From Deltaproteobacteria bacterium (GTDB lineage Bacteria > Desulfobacterota > Desulfomonilia > UBA1062), in contig JAHDOV010000021.1 of the NCBI GenBank assembly GCA_018434685.1, forward strand, positions 103,157 to 167,156: DNA of 64,000 bases. The letters are read 5' to 3'. This document shows positions 36,101 to 44,450 of this stretch, one piece after another. A program made the position numbers and the translations under genes. The notes beneath the pieces are model-generated. The model searched no databases and was not told where the DNA came from. It worked only from the letters and a program-made list of their open reading frames with translations. Numbering within the stretch: position 1 is the stretch's first letter; every line of letters starts with the position of its first letter.

Positions 36101-38860
36101 GGTGAATGCCGCCTGGGCGAAGTTCCGGCCTGCAGAGCGTACTGAGGCTGCGAGGTGCTGTCTCAGCAGCACATCTCGCGGCTTCCGGCACAGTTCAAGA
36201 ACCGATGCGAACATGGCCTGAAACAGGAGGATCCCGATCACGCTGGCGGTCCAGAGCCACGCAGGTGACAAGACGGTCCAGGAAAGCAGCAACAGCAGGG
36301 TCAATGCCAAAGGCACGAGACTGCGACGCAGGTTGTCAAAGATTTTCCATTGGGACAGCCCGGTCAGAGGATTCTTCTCACGATGCCCGCCTTGGACCGG
36401 AACACGGGACCTCAGCCAGCGCGCAATCTGCCAATCACCGCGAATCCACCGATACCGGCGGTTTACGTCCGCGCTGTAGCGAGATGGATATTCCTCGTAC
36501 AGCAGTACATCACAGAGCAGCCCGGAGCGGGCATAGCACCCTTCCACAAGGTCGTGGCTGAGGATTTTATTCTCGGGAAAGCGCCCATTAAGGGCCAGTT
36601 CAAACGCATCGACATCATAGATTCCCTTGCCAATAAAGGAACCCTCACCGAATACATCCTGATAAATATCCGATACGATGCGGGTATACGGATCAATGCC
36701 CGGATCGCTGCCATACAGCCTGGCATACCGCGATCGGTTTGTGCCCGGCAGGCTCACGGCTACGCGCGGCTGCAGGATGCCATACCCTTTACTTACCCGC
36801 TGCAATTTTTTGTCATAGAACGCCCGATTGAGCGGATGAGCCATGGCTGCCACAAACTGTCTGGCCGAGTCGCGCGGGAGCCCTGTATCCGTGTCCAGGG
36901 TAATCACGTACTTCACGTCCAATAACAGGTCTGTCTTCCCGACCAGATGCGAGAAGTGATCCTTTGGACCACCTCGCAGAAGCGAATTCAAATCCGCAAG
37001 CTTCCCCCGTTTACGCTCGTAGCCCATCCAGATCCGCTCCTGCTGGTTCCAGAGGCGCGGGCGGTGAAAGAGGAAGAACGTGTCGGTCTTGGAGCCCTGA
37101 TACTTTTCGTTCAACTCTTCGATTTTCTTACCCACCAGCCGCACCAGTGATTCGTCCTGCGGTAAAGTTTCCTCCTGGGCGTCGGTGAAATCAGTCAGCA
37201 GCCCGAAGTGCAGGTTGTCATCACGATTTGCCAGGAACCGGACTTCGAGTGCCTCGACCAGATTCTCAATGTTCCGGGCACTCGTCAGAATGGTCGGGAT
37301 CACCACCAGGGTGTGGAATTCCGGAGGAATTCCTTCAGAGAAGTCCATACGCGGCAGTGGATGCGGCGTAACCAGTAACGTAGCAAGCCAGTTCACCACC
37401 GCCACCGCCAGATGACTGGTGCACAAAACCAGGAGAATACCGATCAGCGTGAGAAGCCAGCCATGCAACCCGACAGCATGAGCCTCAGCCAGCAGGCTTG
37501 TGGTAAAGATCGCTGTCATCAGAATGATCGCGCCGAGATAGAGGGTTAAAGGAAACCGGCTGCTCATTCTTCGAAACCTGTGAGCTGCGGACATGCGCAT
37601 CTCAGCGAGGCGTTCGAGCTGCGGCAGGCCCTTGTCGATCAAGTAGAACCCGACATGTGCTTCGCGGTCGTCACTGCCGTTATTATCAGCGATGGCGCGA
37701 GCCAGTCGGATCGCACGCCTTGCAACCTCTTCTTCGGATAGCCGGCTGTTCTTCGCTATCTTCTCAACTACGTGACGGTATCGATCACGGGTGGCAAAAT
37801 CCATCTGGGGGTAGACCCCGGAAGGATCCTCAAGCAGTATCTGCTCGACAAAGCTCCTCGTCTCGACGAACTCTTGCCAGTCAATCGCACCTAAGAGTCG
37901 GAGACTGCCGATACTGTTGCTTATGGAGACCTGGTCGGCGGCCAGTTGCCGGGTCTCCGACTGAACCACTTGCTCAATGGTCAGACCGGATTCGGAGAGC
38001 CACTGCTCGATCCAGGTGAGCGGCAACGCCAGAGCAGGGCCCTGACCCTGAAGGCGGCGCGTAAGTTCTGCAACAAATGAGTTCGACAGGGGTGGGTTTG
38101 ATCGTGCCATGTCCGCGATCACCATGATCAGGCTCTTCGGGTCCTTCTCGGCTACCTCCGTCATCTTGTCCGCCCATGACTCGGCCAGGTTCCGATCGAT
38201 TCTGTCAGCGGCGATCCGAGTGCCAACGCGCCGGAGATTCTCGATCAGTGCCAGGCGCAACATGATGGGTATTGCCCACAATTCACCCAACTTCAGCGCG
38301 GTGACCTGCTGATAGGCTGCAATGAAACTGCTGAGGCTTCCCTCATCCACCCGTCCATCGTGGTGCGAGATCGTCTCCAGGGCAATGTCATACACACGCG
38401 GAAGCCCTGCCGATGGACCGCTCAACAGGCGCGGCAGTTCGCGGCTGTAACCCTTGGGCAAGTGCTTTTTGGCTGTGCGGATCTGCTCTTTTATCAGGTA
38501 GAAATTATCAAGCAGCCATTCCCCGGCCGGCGCAATCCGGCGATTCGCCTTTACGGCGGAAGTCAACAGGCTGCAGGTTTCACCAAGGACGCCTTCATTC
38601 TCGGTCAGTCTCGTCAGAAGACGTTCCGGAGGGAGTTTCTTAGTCAACGTATGCGAGTTTGCCAGCGCCTTCCCATGCTGTCTCATCTGATCACGGCTGA
38701 GCAGTTCCGCCCGCAGCGGCGGCTCGGCGAGAGTGTGTTCTTTTGCAAATTTGTTTTTGATGCGTGACCTCATGGAAAGCAGGGACTTTCGAATCGTCGT
38801 TCCGGCAACATTCACTTCTGAGATCTCCTTTTGATCCACTCCATGTTCATGGTGGGACAT
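30101..38860 (-). CDS. Cyclic beta-1,2-glucan synthase (NdvB/Cgs type)
   Basis: 2919 residues, the size of rhizobial and Brucella Cgs. In order: an N-terminal soluble domain (1-410); membrane helices near 430-500; a GT84 glycosyltransferase domain around 530-800 with ITLDTDTGLP near 657 (DxD) and RYRWIRGDWQIARW; more membrane helices near 840-980; a glucoamylase-like domain from about 1100 (FYNWYDTQSL, SVDSGNLGAHL); and two glycoside-phosphorylase (GH94-type) halves to the C-terminus with GSGDWNDGMNLVG near 2598 and NGGQYTHGAIWATMAF. The enzyme polymerises UDP-glucose into linear chains, trims and cyclises them. Cyclic glucans collect in the periplasm and help osmotic adaptation. No exporter gene (ndvA/cgt) is adjacent. 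No ribosome binding site is seen at 38860; an ATG 29 codons later (38773) is possible. Confidence 0.95.
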   Translation of the reverse strand: MSHHEHGVDQKEISEVNVAGTTIRKSLLSMRSRIKNKFAKEHTLAEPPLRAELLSRDQMRQHGKALANSHTLTKKLPPERLLTRLTENEGVLGETCSLLTSAVKANRRIAPAGEWLLDNFYLIKEQIRTAKKHLPKGYSRELPRLLSGPSAGLPRVYDIALETISHHDGRVDEGSLSSFIAAYQQVTALKLGELWAIPIMLRLALIENLRRVGTRIAADRIDRNLAESWADKMTEVAEKDPKSLIMVIADMARSNPPLSNSFVAELTRRLQGQGPALALPLTWIEQWLSESGLTIEQVVQSETRQLAADQVSISNSIGSLRLLGAIDWQEFVETRSFVEQILLEDPSGVYPQMDFATRDRYRHVVEKIAKNSRLSEEEVARRAIRLARAIADNNGSDDREAHVGFYLIDKGLPQLERLAEMRMSAAHRFRRMSSRFPLTLYLGAIILMTAIFTTSLLAEAHAVGLHGWLLTLIGILLVLCTSHLAVAVVNWLATLLVTPHPLPRMDFSEGIPPEFHTLVVIPTILTSARNIENLVEALEVRFLANRDDNLHFGLLTDFTDAQEETLPQDESLVRLVGKKIEELNEKYQGSKTDTFFLFHRPRLWNQQERIWMGYERKRGKLADLNSLLRGGPKDHFSHLVGKTDLLLDVKYVITLDTDTGLPRDSARQFVAAMAHPLNRAFYDKKLQRVSKGYGILQPRVAVSLPGTNRSRYARLYGSDPGIDPYTRIVSDIYQDVFGEGSFIGKGIYDVDAFELALNGRFPENKILSHDLVEGCYARSGLLCDVLLYEEYPSRYSADVNRRYRWIRGDWQIARWLRSRVPVQGGHREKNPLTGLSQWKIFDNLRRSLVPLALTLLLLLSWTVLSPAWLWTASVIGILLFQAMFASVLELCRKPRDVLLRQHLAASVRSAGRNFAQAAFTITCLPYEAFYSLDAIVRTTWRLLITHKGLLEWNPSGNTDSRTNLPGSFRTMWFAPCIASAATIHLALSYPSSLVYAWPILGLWLASPAVTWWISRPLARKVAQLSADQTIFLRKISRKTWAFFETFVGPEDNWLPPDSYQENRPAPVVHRTSPTNMGLSLLANMTAYDFGYIPVGQVLTRTAGAIRTMEALERHKGHFYNWYDTQSLKTLPPKYISSVDSGNLGAHLLTLRSGLLALPDHKIVSPQLFEGLSDILGVFMEAAGGDATDELKGFQHDLAFAQSSRPATLPAVRLCIERLTKSADDIVRSLAAGPESEVKWWASAMARQCRSALDELTFLAPWTALPAVPDRLSDFKVIGVIPTLSELARLDKELPGAISHPQEASATPEETLWLAQLRDLISEASRRASERIAAIATVARQLNELAHMEYGFLYDKARHLLAIGYNVGEDMRDSSFYDLLASEARLSCFVAIAQGQLPQESWFALGRLLTNAGGDPVLLSWDGSMFEYLMPLLVMPTYENTLLDRTYKAAVERQIEYGMHRGVPWGISESGYNMVDVQLNYQYRAFGVPGLGLKRGLAEDLVVAPYASALALMVAPEAACLNLQRLDQQGFSGRFGLFEAIDYTPSRQTRGQASAVVRAFMSHHQGMSLLALSYILLDRPMQHRFESDPLFQATTLLLQERVPKATTFYSHPTELLDLRTTPTTLETPVRVFSTPDTLFPEVQLLSNRTYHVMVTNSGGGYSRWKDLAVTRWREDTTSDNWGSFCYFRDMESSDFWSNTYQPTLKQPEFYEVIFSEGRAEFRRRDNDIDMHTEIAVSPENDIELRRIRITNRSRRHREIEVTSYAEVVLAPAATDALHPAFSNLFVQTEILRPQRAILCTRRPRSKDEPVPCMFHLMAVHGANTGEVSYETDRMRFIGRTNTIASPQALRGSSALSGSDGSVLDPIVAIRYLIMLDPGKSATIDMVFGVGETRDTALSLVEKYQDRRLADRVFDLAWTHSQVILQQLNITEADAQLYGRLAGSVIYANSSLRAEASLLIKNNRGQSGLWGYAISGDFPIVLLQIKDPANIELVRQLVQAHAYWRLKGLTVDLVIWNEDHAGYRQLLHDQIMGLIAAGIEVNVTDRPGGIFLRLAEQISSEDRILFQTVARAIITDSRGALAEQLYRRGALEAALPPLTPTRTHRPEPEAVGALPRHDLNFFNGIGGFTPDGKEYVITTAHDQVTPAPWVNVLANPHFGTIISESGCAYTWGENAHEFRLTPWNNDPVGDSSGEAFYLRDEERGHFWSPMPLPRRGVMPYVTRHGFGYSVFEHTERGIRSEVWVYVALDAPVKFTVLKVRNESGRSRRLSVTGYVEWVLGDLRPKSAMHVITEIDPTSGALFARNPYNTEFSGRIAFFDVDEVTRTVSGDRAEFIGRGGTLSNPAALGRMRLSNKVGAALDPCAAIMIPFELADGQEREIIFRLGTGRDADDAVNLVQRFRGSFAAHGELETLWQYWNHTLGALQVETPDMTVNIMANGWLLYQTIVCRLWARSGYYQSGGAFGFRDQLQDVMALIHTKPQFVREHLLKCAARQFKEGDVQHWWHPPLGRGVRTHCSDDFLWLVMTTCRYVLSTGDTGVLDEPVGFLEGRPVNTDEDSYYDLPALSGVVAGLYEHCVRAIVKGLNLGEHGLPLIGSGDWNDGMNLVGEHGKGESVWLAFFLYDVLMQFSEIARRTLDESFAQRCLVEARALRENIEQNGWDGQWYRRAYFDDGTPLGSASNPECSIDSIAQSWSVLSGAGDAKRSRLAMEALDKQLVDREHSLIRLLYPPLDTSALNPGYIKGYVPGVRENGGQYTHGAIWATMAFAALGERAGAWELLAMINPINHARSADEVSTYKVEPYVVAADVYALSPHTGRGGWTWYTGSAAWMYRLIVESLLGLRLDVDKLRFAPCLPVEGWETFKVHYRYRETVYHIIVVQTHDETGEMRVEVDGIDQPDKAIPLVDDHQEHNAEVRISAGLT

Positions 38861-39360
38861 ATCACTGAAATTATAATGCTAGCTTACCAGGAAGGGTAGG
38901 TCCAGTGTAATCGGTTCTGTTTTGTGCACTCCGGTGTTAAGCCGGATTATTGAAGTGGAACCCGGTGTCAAGACAATCCATTATGCCAATAAAGGGTACC
39001 TCTGAAAATGACCCACTTCAGAGTTGCCAGTAAGATCTTGAGTTTTCAGACATCATGAAACCGAGGAAAAGCCCAGTTATATCCAGTCCGGATGATGACG
39101 CCGATTGTTATTGGTTCACTATCATGGTAATCAGATGATATCGTTTTCATGAAGAGGGTCTTACGCGGGCTGATAAAAAACTGAGAATGGATAACCCACA
39201 ATAAGTTGGGCGGGTTTAGCCGCGGAGCGCTAGTTGTATTGATATGATGAACGCTTATATTGTAACGTACGGTTGGTGCCTTCTATTTTTAGGCAGTCAA
39301 GTCGTATTGATAAGAACAGCATCAGATATGTCATAGTCTCGCCACACGCGGAGGAGCACC
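38861..39360. other. 500-base intergenic region without a recognised gene
   Basis: Divergent promoter region of the glucan synthase and the CheB-CheR gene. Stop codons interrupt all frames. A small hairpin (AACCC...GGGTT) lies near 39194-39220. I see no recognisable RNA, operator or insertion-sequence end. Confidence 0.4.
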
Positions 39361-42300
39361 ATGACCAAGAAGAAAAAACCTGTAGTGGAGCCGGCAAGCC
39401 CATTACCTGAAGATGGGCAGTCGAACGAACCGATAGACACCCAGATGGAAGTTGTGCCCGCACCAGGGACAGACTCGAAGGTCCTCACAAAGGCGGGTTT
39501 TCCTATCGTCGGCCTTGGCGCTTCGGCCGGGGGGCTGGCTGCTATTGAAGCATTCTTTGCCGCTATGCCTCAGGATACGGAAAGCGCAATGGCGTTTGTC
39601 CTGGTGCAGCACCTCGCCCCCGACCACAAGAGCATCTTGATTGACCTGGTCAAGCGGTATACCCCGATGCGGGTCTTGAATGTGGAAGACGGGATGGAGG
39701 TGCAACCCAACTGCGTCTACATCATCCCCCCTAACAGCGATATGGCTTTACTGGATGGCAAGCTGCATTTGATGGAGCCGAGCGCGCCGCATGGCCTTCG
39801 TCTGCCGATTGACTTTTTCTTTAGCTCGATGGCGATCGACCAGCATGCCCGGGCGATCTGCATCGTGCTCTCCGGCACGGGCACCGATGGCACTATGGGT
39901 CTCAAGGTGGTCAAAGGTGAAGGGGGAATGGTGATGGCTCAGGAACCTGAAACAGCAGCGTTCGACGGGATGCCCCGCAGTGCCATTGCCACCGGATTGG
40001 TGGACTATGTCCTGCCGCCGGATAAAATGCCGGAGCAGCTGATCGTGTATGTACAGCATGCTTTTGGTCGCCGTCTTCCACCCAAAAAAATTTCCACCCA
40101 AAAAGACTACGATATCTTGAACAAGGTGTTCATTCTAATTCGATCTCAGACAGGCCATGATTTTGCACAGTACAAGCCGAGCACCATCCAACGGCATATT
40201 GATCGGCGCATGGCCTTGGCGCAGATCGACCGCCTCGAAGACTATGTTCGTTATCTTCAGGAAAGCCCGCCCGAGATCGATGCACTCTTCCATGAGTTGC
40301 TCATCGGGGTCACCAACTTCTTCCGTGACCCTCAGGCATTCGAGTCACTCAGGGAACATGTCCTGCAAAGCCTCTTTGACAAGCCTCGGGGTGGAAACGT
40401 GCGCATCTGGGTACCTGGCTGCTCCACTGGAGAAGAGGCCTATTCTTTAGCCATCATGATCCGGGAATACCTGGATGAGCGCAAACAGAGCAAACGGGTG
40501 CAGGTCTTTGCCACCGACATCGACGCCAAGGCCATCGAAAAAGCGCGCGCCGGCGTGTATCCCGCAAGTATCGCTGCAGAAGTCTCGCCGGAACGGCTGG
40601 CGAGGTTCTTTTATCATGACCCGGACGGGGATTCCTACCGCATCAGCAAGAGTATCCGCGACCTGGTGATCTTTGCCAAACAGGATGTACTCAAAGACCC
40701 TCCCTTTTCCAGGATTGATCTTATCAGTTGCCGTAACTTGCTGATCTATCTTGGTGCTCAAGCACAGGAAAAGATACTATCCATATTTCACTATGCATTG
40801 AACCAGGATGGCTACCTCCTCTTGGGACACTCGGAAACCATTGGCAGTCTCATGGCATTCTATGCCTCGGTGGATAAAAAGTGGAAGATCTATCAACGCA
40901 GGGGTGAGGGAATAGAACGTCCCGCGGTCGCCCAGTATACGTTACCCATGCCCGCTGATGGCGCAGGGCGGGACAGACAGGCAAGTTCTCGGCTAAAGTC
41001 CCCGCATATGGCTGGTGCGCGCAATCTGGCGGAACAGGCCTTGCTGGAAGCGTATGTCCCTGCAAGCGTGCTGTGCAATACTGAATTAGACGTCCTTTAC
41101 ATCCATGGCCACACCGGGAAATACCTGGAGCCAGCTTCAGGGGAAGCCAGTCTGAATCTGCTCAAAATGACCCGCGAGGGGCTGCGCCTGGCATTGGCTG
41201 CCACGGTACGCAAAGCCCTCACCCAGCAAACACTCGTCCGCTATGATAGGGTGCAGGTCAAATCAAATGGGGATACCTGGTTGGTGAATATCATCGTCCA
41301 GCCGGTAAAGAAACCGGAATCAGCGGAAAGCCTTCTGCTGGTTATATTCGAGGAGCTAACCCCCGGCATTCTGCCGGCGGCACAAGAGGCGGACATCCCT
41401 ATCAGTGACCAGGAGCAGCGCCTCGTCACGCTGGAGAATGAACTGAAGACCAAGGAAGAATACCTGCAGGCCACCATCGAGGAGCTCGAGACCACCAACG
41501 AAGAACTGCAATCCTCAAACGAAGAACTGCAATCCTCGAACGAAGAACTCCAGTCCACCAATGAGGAACTGGAGACTTCACAAGAAGAGCTGCAATCGGT
41601 TAATGAAGAATTGATAACAGTCAACACGGAACTGCAAAAGAAAATTGAAGAGTTGTCACAGACGAACAACGATATGAACAACCTGCTGGCGAGCACGAAC
41701 ATCGCAACCCTCTTTGTGGACCACCAGCTCCATATCCAGCGCTTCACGCCGGCTACGACCCGTATCATCAACCTTATCCCAACCGACATCGGACGACCGG
41801 TGAGCGACATCGTCTCCCGGCTGATGGTTTATGATGACCTGGTTCGAGACACACAGACGGTACTGGATACACTGATCCCAAAAGACGTAGAAGTGCAGAC
41901 CTTGGAAGGACAGTGGTACCAGATGCGTATCCAGCCCTATCGCACGTTGGAAAACGTCATTGAGGGTGCGGTGCTGACCTTTGTCGAGGTCACGGAGATG
42001 AAGCATACGCGCCAGGCTCTCCGGAAGAGTGAAGAATGCATTCGAGTAGCATTGAAACACACGCCCATTATGGTAGCCATGACGGATCGTGACTTGCGAT
42101 ATGTATGGGTCTACGATCCACATCCGGATTCTGATCCGACGAGTTTCATGGGCAAACGTGATGATGAAATCGCACAAAACGATGGTACGCACAAGCTCAT
42201 GGTGCTGAAGGAACAGGTAATGAAAACCGGGGTTGGAACGCGCTTAGAGATAGTCTTTCCCCTCCCGGGCGGGGCGCTGACGTATGACATCATCGCAGAA

Positions 42301-42402
42301 CCCCTCAGGGATGAAGGAGGCCGGATCATCGGCGTGACAACGGCAGCAAAGGATATTACCACGTCTAAGCAGGCGGGAGAGACACCGCCGGAAACCGGGT
42401 GA
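39361..42402 (+). CDS. CheB-CheR-PAS fusion protein
   Basis: 1013 residues. CheB methylesterase at about 48-235: catalytic serine in GASAGG near 53-58, histidine in VQHLAPDHKS, aspartate in GTGTDGTMGLKVV; no receiver domain precedes it. CheR methyltransferase at about 255-530: N-terminal helices IQRHIDRRMAL, then the SAM-binding VPGCSTGEEAYSLAIM near 351. A PAS-like region, a long coiled coil (690-775, repeats of ELQSSNEELQSTNEE), and two PAS domains complete it; there is no kinase domain. GGAGGAGCACC precedes the ATG. Hybrid kinases follow directly, suggesting they take over its output. Receptor or protein-Glu methylation is the likely reaction, but no chemotaxis genes are nearby. Confidence 0.92.
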   Translation: MTKKKKPVVEPASPLPEDGQSNEPIDTQMEVVPAPGTDSKVLTKAGFPIVGLGASAGGLAAIEAFFAAMPQDTESAMAFVLVQHLAPDHKSILIDLVKRYTPMRVLNVEDGMEVQPNCVYIIPPNSDMALLDGKLHLMEPSAPHGLRLPIDFFFSSMAIDQHARAICIVLSGTGTDGTMGLKVVKGEGGMVMAQEPETAAFDGMPRSAIATGLVDYVLPPDKMPEQLIVYVQHAFGRRLPPKKISTQKDYDILNKVFILIRSQTGHDFAQYKPSTIQRHIDRRMALAQIDRLEDYVRYLQESPPEIDALFHELLIGVTNFFRDPQAFESLREHVLQSLFDKPRGGNVRIWVPGCSTGEEAYSLAIMIREYLDERKQSKRVQVFATDIDAKAIEKARAGVYPASIAAEVSPERLARFFYHDPDGDSYRISKSIRDLVIFAKQDVLKDPPFSRIDLISCRNLLIYLGAQAQEKILSIFHYALNQDGYLLLGHSETIGSLMAFYASVDKKWKIYQRRGEGIERPAVAQYTLPMPADGAGRDRQASSRLKSPHMAGARNLAEQALLEAYVPASVLCNTELDVLYIHGHTGKYLEPASGEASLNLLKMTREGLRLALAATVRKALTQQTLVRYDRVQVKSNGDTWLVNIIVQPVKKPESAESLLLVIFEELTPGILPAAQEADIPISDQEQRLVTLENELKTKEEYLQATIEELETTNEELQSSNEELQSSNEELQSTNEELETSQEELQSVNEELITVNTELQKKIEELSQTNNDMNNLLASTNIATLFVDHQLHIQRFTPATTRIINLIPTDIGRPVSDIVSRLMVYDDLVRDTQTVLDTLIPKDVEVQTLEGQWYQMRIQPYRTLENVIEGAVLTFVEVTEMKHTRQALRKSEECIRVALKHTPIMVAMTDRDLRYVWVYDPHPDSDPTSFMGKRDDEIAQNDGTHKLMVLKEQVMKTGVGTRLEIVFPLPGGALTYDIIAEPLRDEGGRIIGVTTAAKDITTSKQAGETPPETG

Positions 42403-42449
42403 GATACCCTATCAAGGGGAACGGGTCAACAGTCCCCGGGGGGTGAGTG

Positions 42450-44222
42450 ATGGCCGAAGATGATGCAAGCCGAAGACACTCTGAGGATCTGCGCAAACGA
42501 GCAGAGGAACAACTGAAGAACCGCTCTGCCGGAAAGCATGACATCTCGCCCGAAAAAGCCCAGATACTCCTCCACGAATTACAGGTTCACCAGATCGAGC
42601 TGGAGATGCAGAACGAAGAACTGCGCCGGTCACAGGAGGAGCTGGAAATCTCCCGCACCAAGTACTTTGACCTGTTCGACCTGGCCCCGGTCGGGTATCT
42701 TACCCTGAGTGAAAAAGGGCTGATCCTGGAGGCGAACCTTACCGCCGTCGAGTTGCTTGGGGCAGAACGAGACTCTCTGGTCAAGCAGCCGATCACCCGC
42801 TTTATCTCGAGGGAAGACCAGGACATTTACTACCTTCACCGCAGGCGACTTTCTGAAACGGGCATGCCGCAGATGTTCGAAGTGATGATGCTACGTCGTG
42901 ATGGTCCACAATTCTGGGTGCGGATAGAGGCTACCGCCGTGCCGGCAGGTGAGGGTGGCCCGATCGTGTTCAAGGTTGTGATGAGCGATATCACCGAGGG
43001 CAAGAAGGTGGAGCAGGAAAAGTTGGAGTTGGAACGCCGGCTTCTCCATCTGCAGAAACTGGAGAGTCTGAGCACCCTTACAGGCGGTATCGCCCACCAT
43101 TTCAATAACCTGTTAGCAGTCATCCTGGGGAACCTGGATCTGGCAGCTGATCACCTCTCGCCCGGATCATCCGAACGGTCGCGCATCGACAATGCGATCC
43201 AGGCATCCAGGCGTGCGGCTCATCTGATCAGGCAGATGCTTGCCTACTCCGGGAAGGGGCGTTTAACCGCCGCAAAGGTGAATCTCAGCATGCAGTTGCA
43301 GGTGAACATTGAACTCATCCGTGCGGTCATTCCCCAGACTACAAACCTGAACCTTCATCTGACACATGACATACCATCTGTTCCGGCAGATGCAAGTCAG
43401 TTTCAGCAGACTATTATGAATCTCATCACCAACGCTGTCGATTCCATAGGTGAGGAGGCTGGGGTTATAACCATCTCAACAGGTACCGAGGTCTATGAAG
43501 AGAAGGATCTCCAGAAAAGTCGCATCGATGAAAAGCCTTCTCCCGGCGAGTTCGTTTATCTCGAGGTCGGCGATACGGGCTGCGGGATGGACGCGGAAAC
43601 ACTGCATCGACTCTTCGAGCCATTTTTCACCACCAAATTCTCCGCTCGGGGATTGGGCATGTCGGCGGTTCTGGGTATTATCCGGGGCCATAAGGGGGCT
43701 ATCTTTGTTGACAGCAGAGTGAACAAGGGAACGACGGTTCGCATCCTCTTTCCTGTTTCCGAAACGGCACTACCCGAATCAGAGCAACCGGAATCGAGGG
43801 AAGCGATTCAACCGGTCCGAACGAGACATGCATCTCTTGGAGGGACAATACTCATTGTCGATGACCAGGACGAGGTGATAAGATTGAGCAGGGAAATGGC
43901 GATCCGTTCGGGTTATTCAGTCATGACGGCTGCAGATGGACGGGAAGCCGTTAAAGTCTTTCAGGAGTATGCTGATGAGATTGCCTGCGTGATCCTTGCC
44001 CTGACGATGCCCCGGATGGATGGAAGTGCAACATTCAAAGCCCTGAAACAGATTCGTCCCGATGTGAAGGTAATCCTGTCAAGCGGTTACAGCGAGAAGG
44101 AAGTCGCTGAACGTTTTTCCGGCACGGGTCTGGCTGGTTTCATCCAGAAGCCTTACGGGTACCGGCAATTGATAAAAGAACTGGAACGGGTGCTGAAGGA
44201 CCTTGATACACATGATGTATAA
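42450..44222 (+). CDS. PAS hybrid histidine kinase with altered receiver
   Basis: 590 residues. A charged helical N-terminus (HSEDLRKRAEEQL, EKAQILLHELQVHQIELEMQ) leads into a PAS domain at about 65-190 (KYFDLFDLAPVGYLTLSEKGLI). The kinase has H-box GGIAHHFNNLLAVI near 215 and ATP-binding motifs NLITNAVDSIG, GDTGCGM and RGLGMSAVLGII. The C-terminal receiver at about 468-585 has the acidic pair IVDDQDE and the KPYG lysine, but the phosphoacceptor position reads VILALTMPRMDG: Ala at residue 517 (codon GCC at 43998-44000) where Asp is normal. The kinase may therefore hand its phosphate to another protein. ATG at 42450 follows GGGGGGTGAG. Confidence 0.88.
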   Translation: MAEDDASRRHSEDLRKRAEEQLKNRSAGKHDISPEKAQILLHELQVHQIELEMQNEELRRSQEELEISRTKYFDLFDLAPVGYLTLSEKGLILEANLTAVELLGAERDSLVKQPITRFISREDQDIYYLHRRRLSETGMPQMFEVMMLRRDGPQFWVRIEATAVPAGEGGPIVFKVVMSDITEGKKVEQEKLELERRLLHLQKLESLSTLTGGIAHHFNNLLAVILGNLDLAADHLSPGSSERSRIDNAIQASRRAAHLIRQMLAYSGKGRLTAAKVNLSMQLQVNIELIRAVIPQTTNLNLHLTHDIPSVPADASQFQQTIMNLITNAVDSIGEEAGVITISTGTEVYEEKDLQKSRIDEKPSPGEFVYLEVGDTGCGMDAETLHRLFEPFFTTKFSARGLGMSAVLGIIRGHKGAIFVDSRVNKGTTVRILFPVSETALPESEQPESREAIQPVRTRHASLGGTILIVDDQDEVIRLSREMAIRSGYSVMTAADGREAVKVFQEYADEIACVILALTMPRMDGSATFKALKQIRPDVKVILSSGYSEKEVAERFSGTGLAGFIQKPYGYRQLIKELERVLKDLDTHDV

Positions 44223-44321
44223 GGGTAAAATAGTGGCAGCCTCTCAAAGGGAAGAAATAAAGGGATAGATGTATCAGTCTATCGGTGAATAACTATAGAG
44301 AAAATAAACGACAGTCAAAGG

Positions 44322-44450
44322 CATTCAGACGACCTGCGCAAACGAGCAGAGGAACAACTGGAGGATCGCTCTGCCACCCAGGACGACATTTGTCAAGAAA
44401 AAGCCCAGATCCTCCTCCATGAGCTTCAGGTTCACCAGATCGAGCTGGAG
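44322..44450 (+). other. Conserved coding extension without a usual start codon
   Basis: In-frame with the kinase at 44451 and without stops; translation is similar to residues about 11-50 of the upstream paralogue. Candidate non-standard starts are CTG (44334) and ATA (44289, 44295, 44304). An in-frame TGA at 44286 closes the frame on the 5' side. Confidence 0.6.

Noticed and set aside
39190..39235. AACCC...GTTGGGC...GGGTT hairpin resembling an integron attC site
   Set aside because: The conserved outer and inner core sites are not complete and no integrase or cassette genes are present.
41441..41660. Tandem 21-base units in the CheB-CheR gene, superficially repeat-array-like
   Set aside because: They encode the ELQSSNEELQ coiled coil in frame; there are no spacers, so it is not a CRISPR array.
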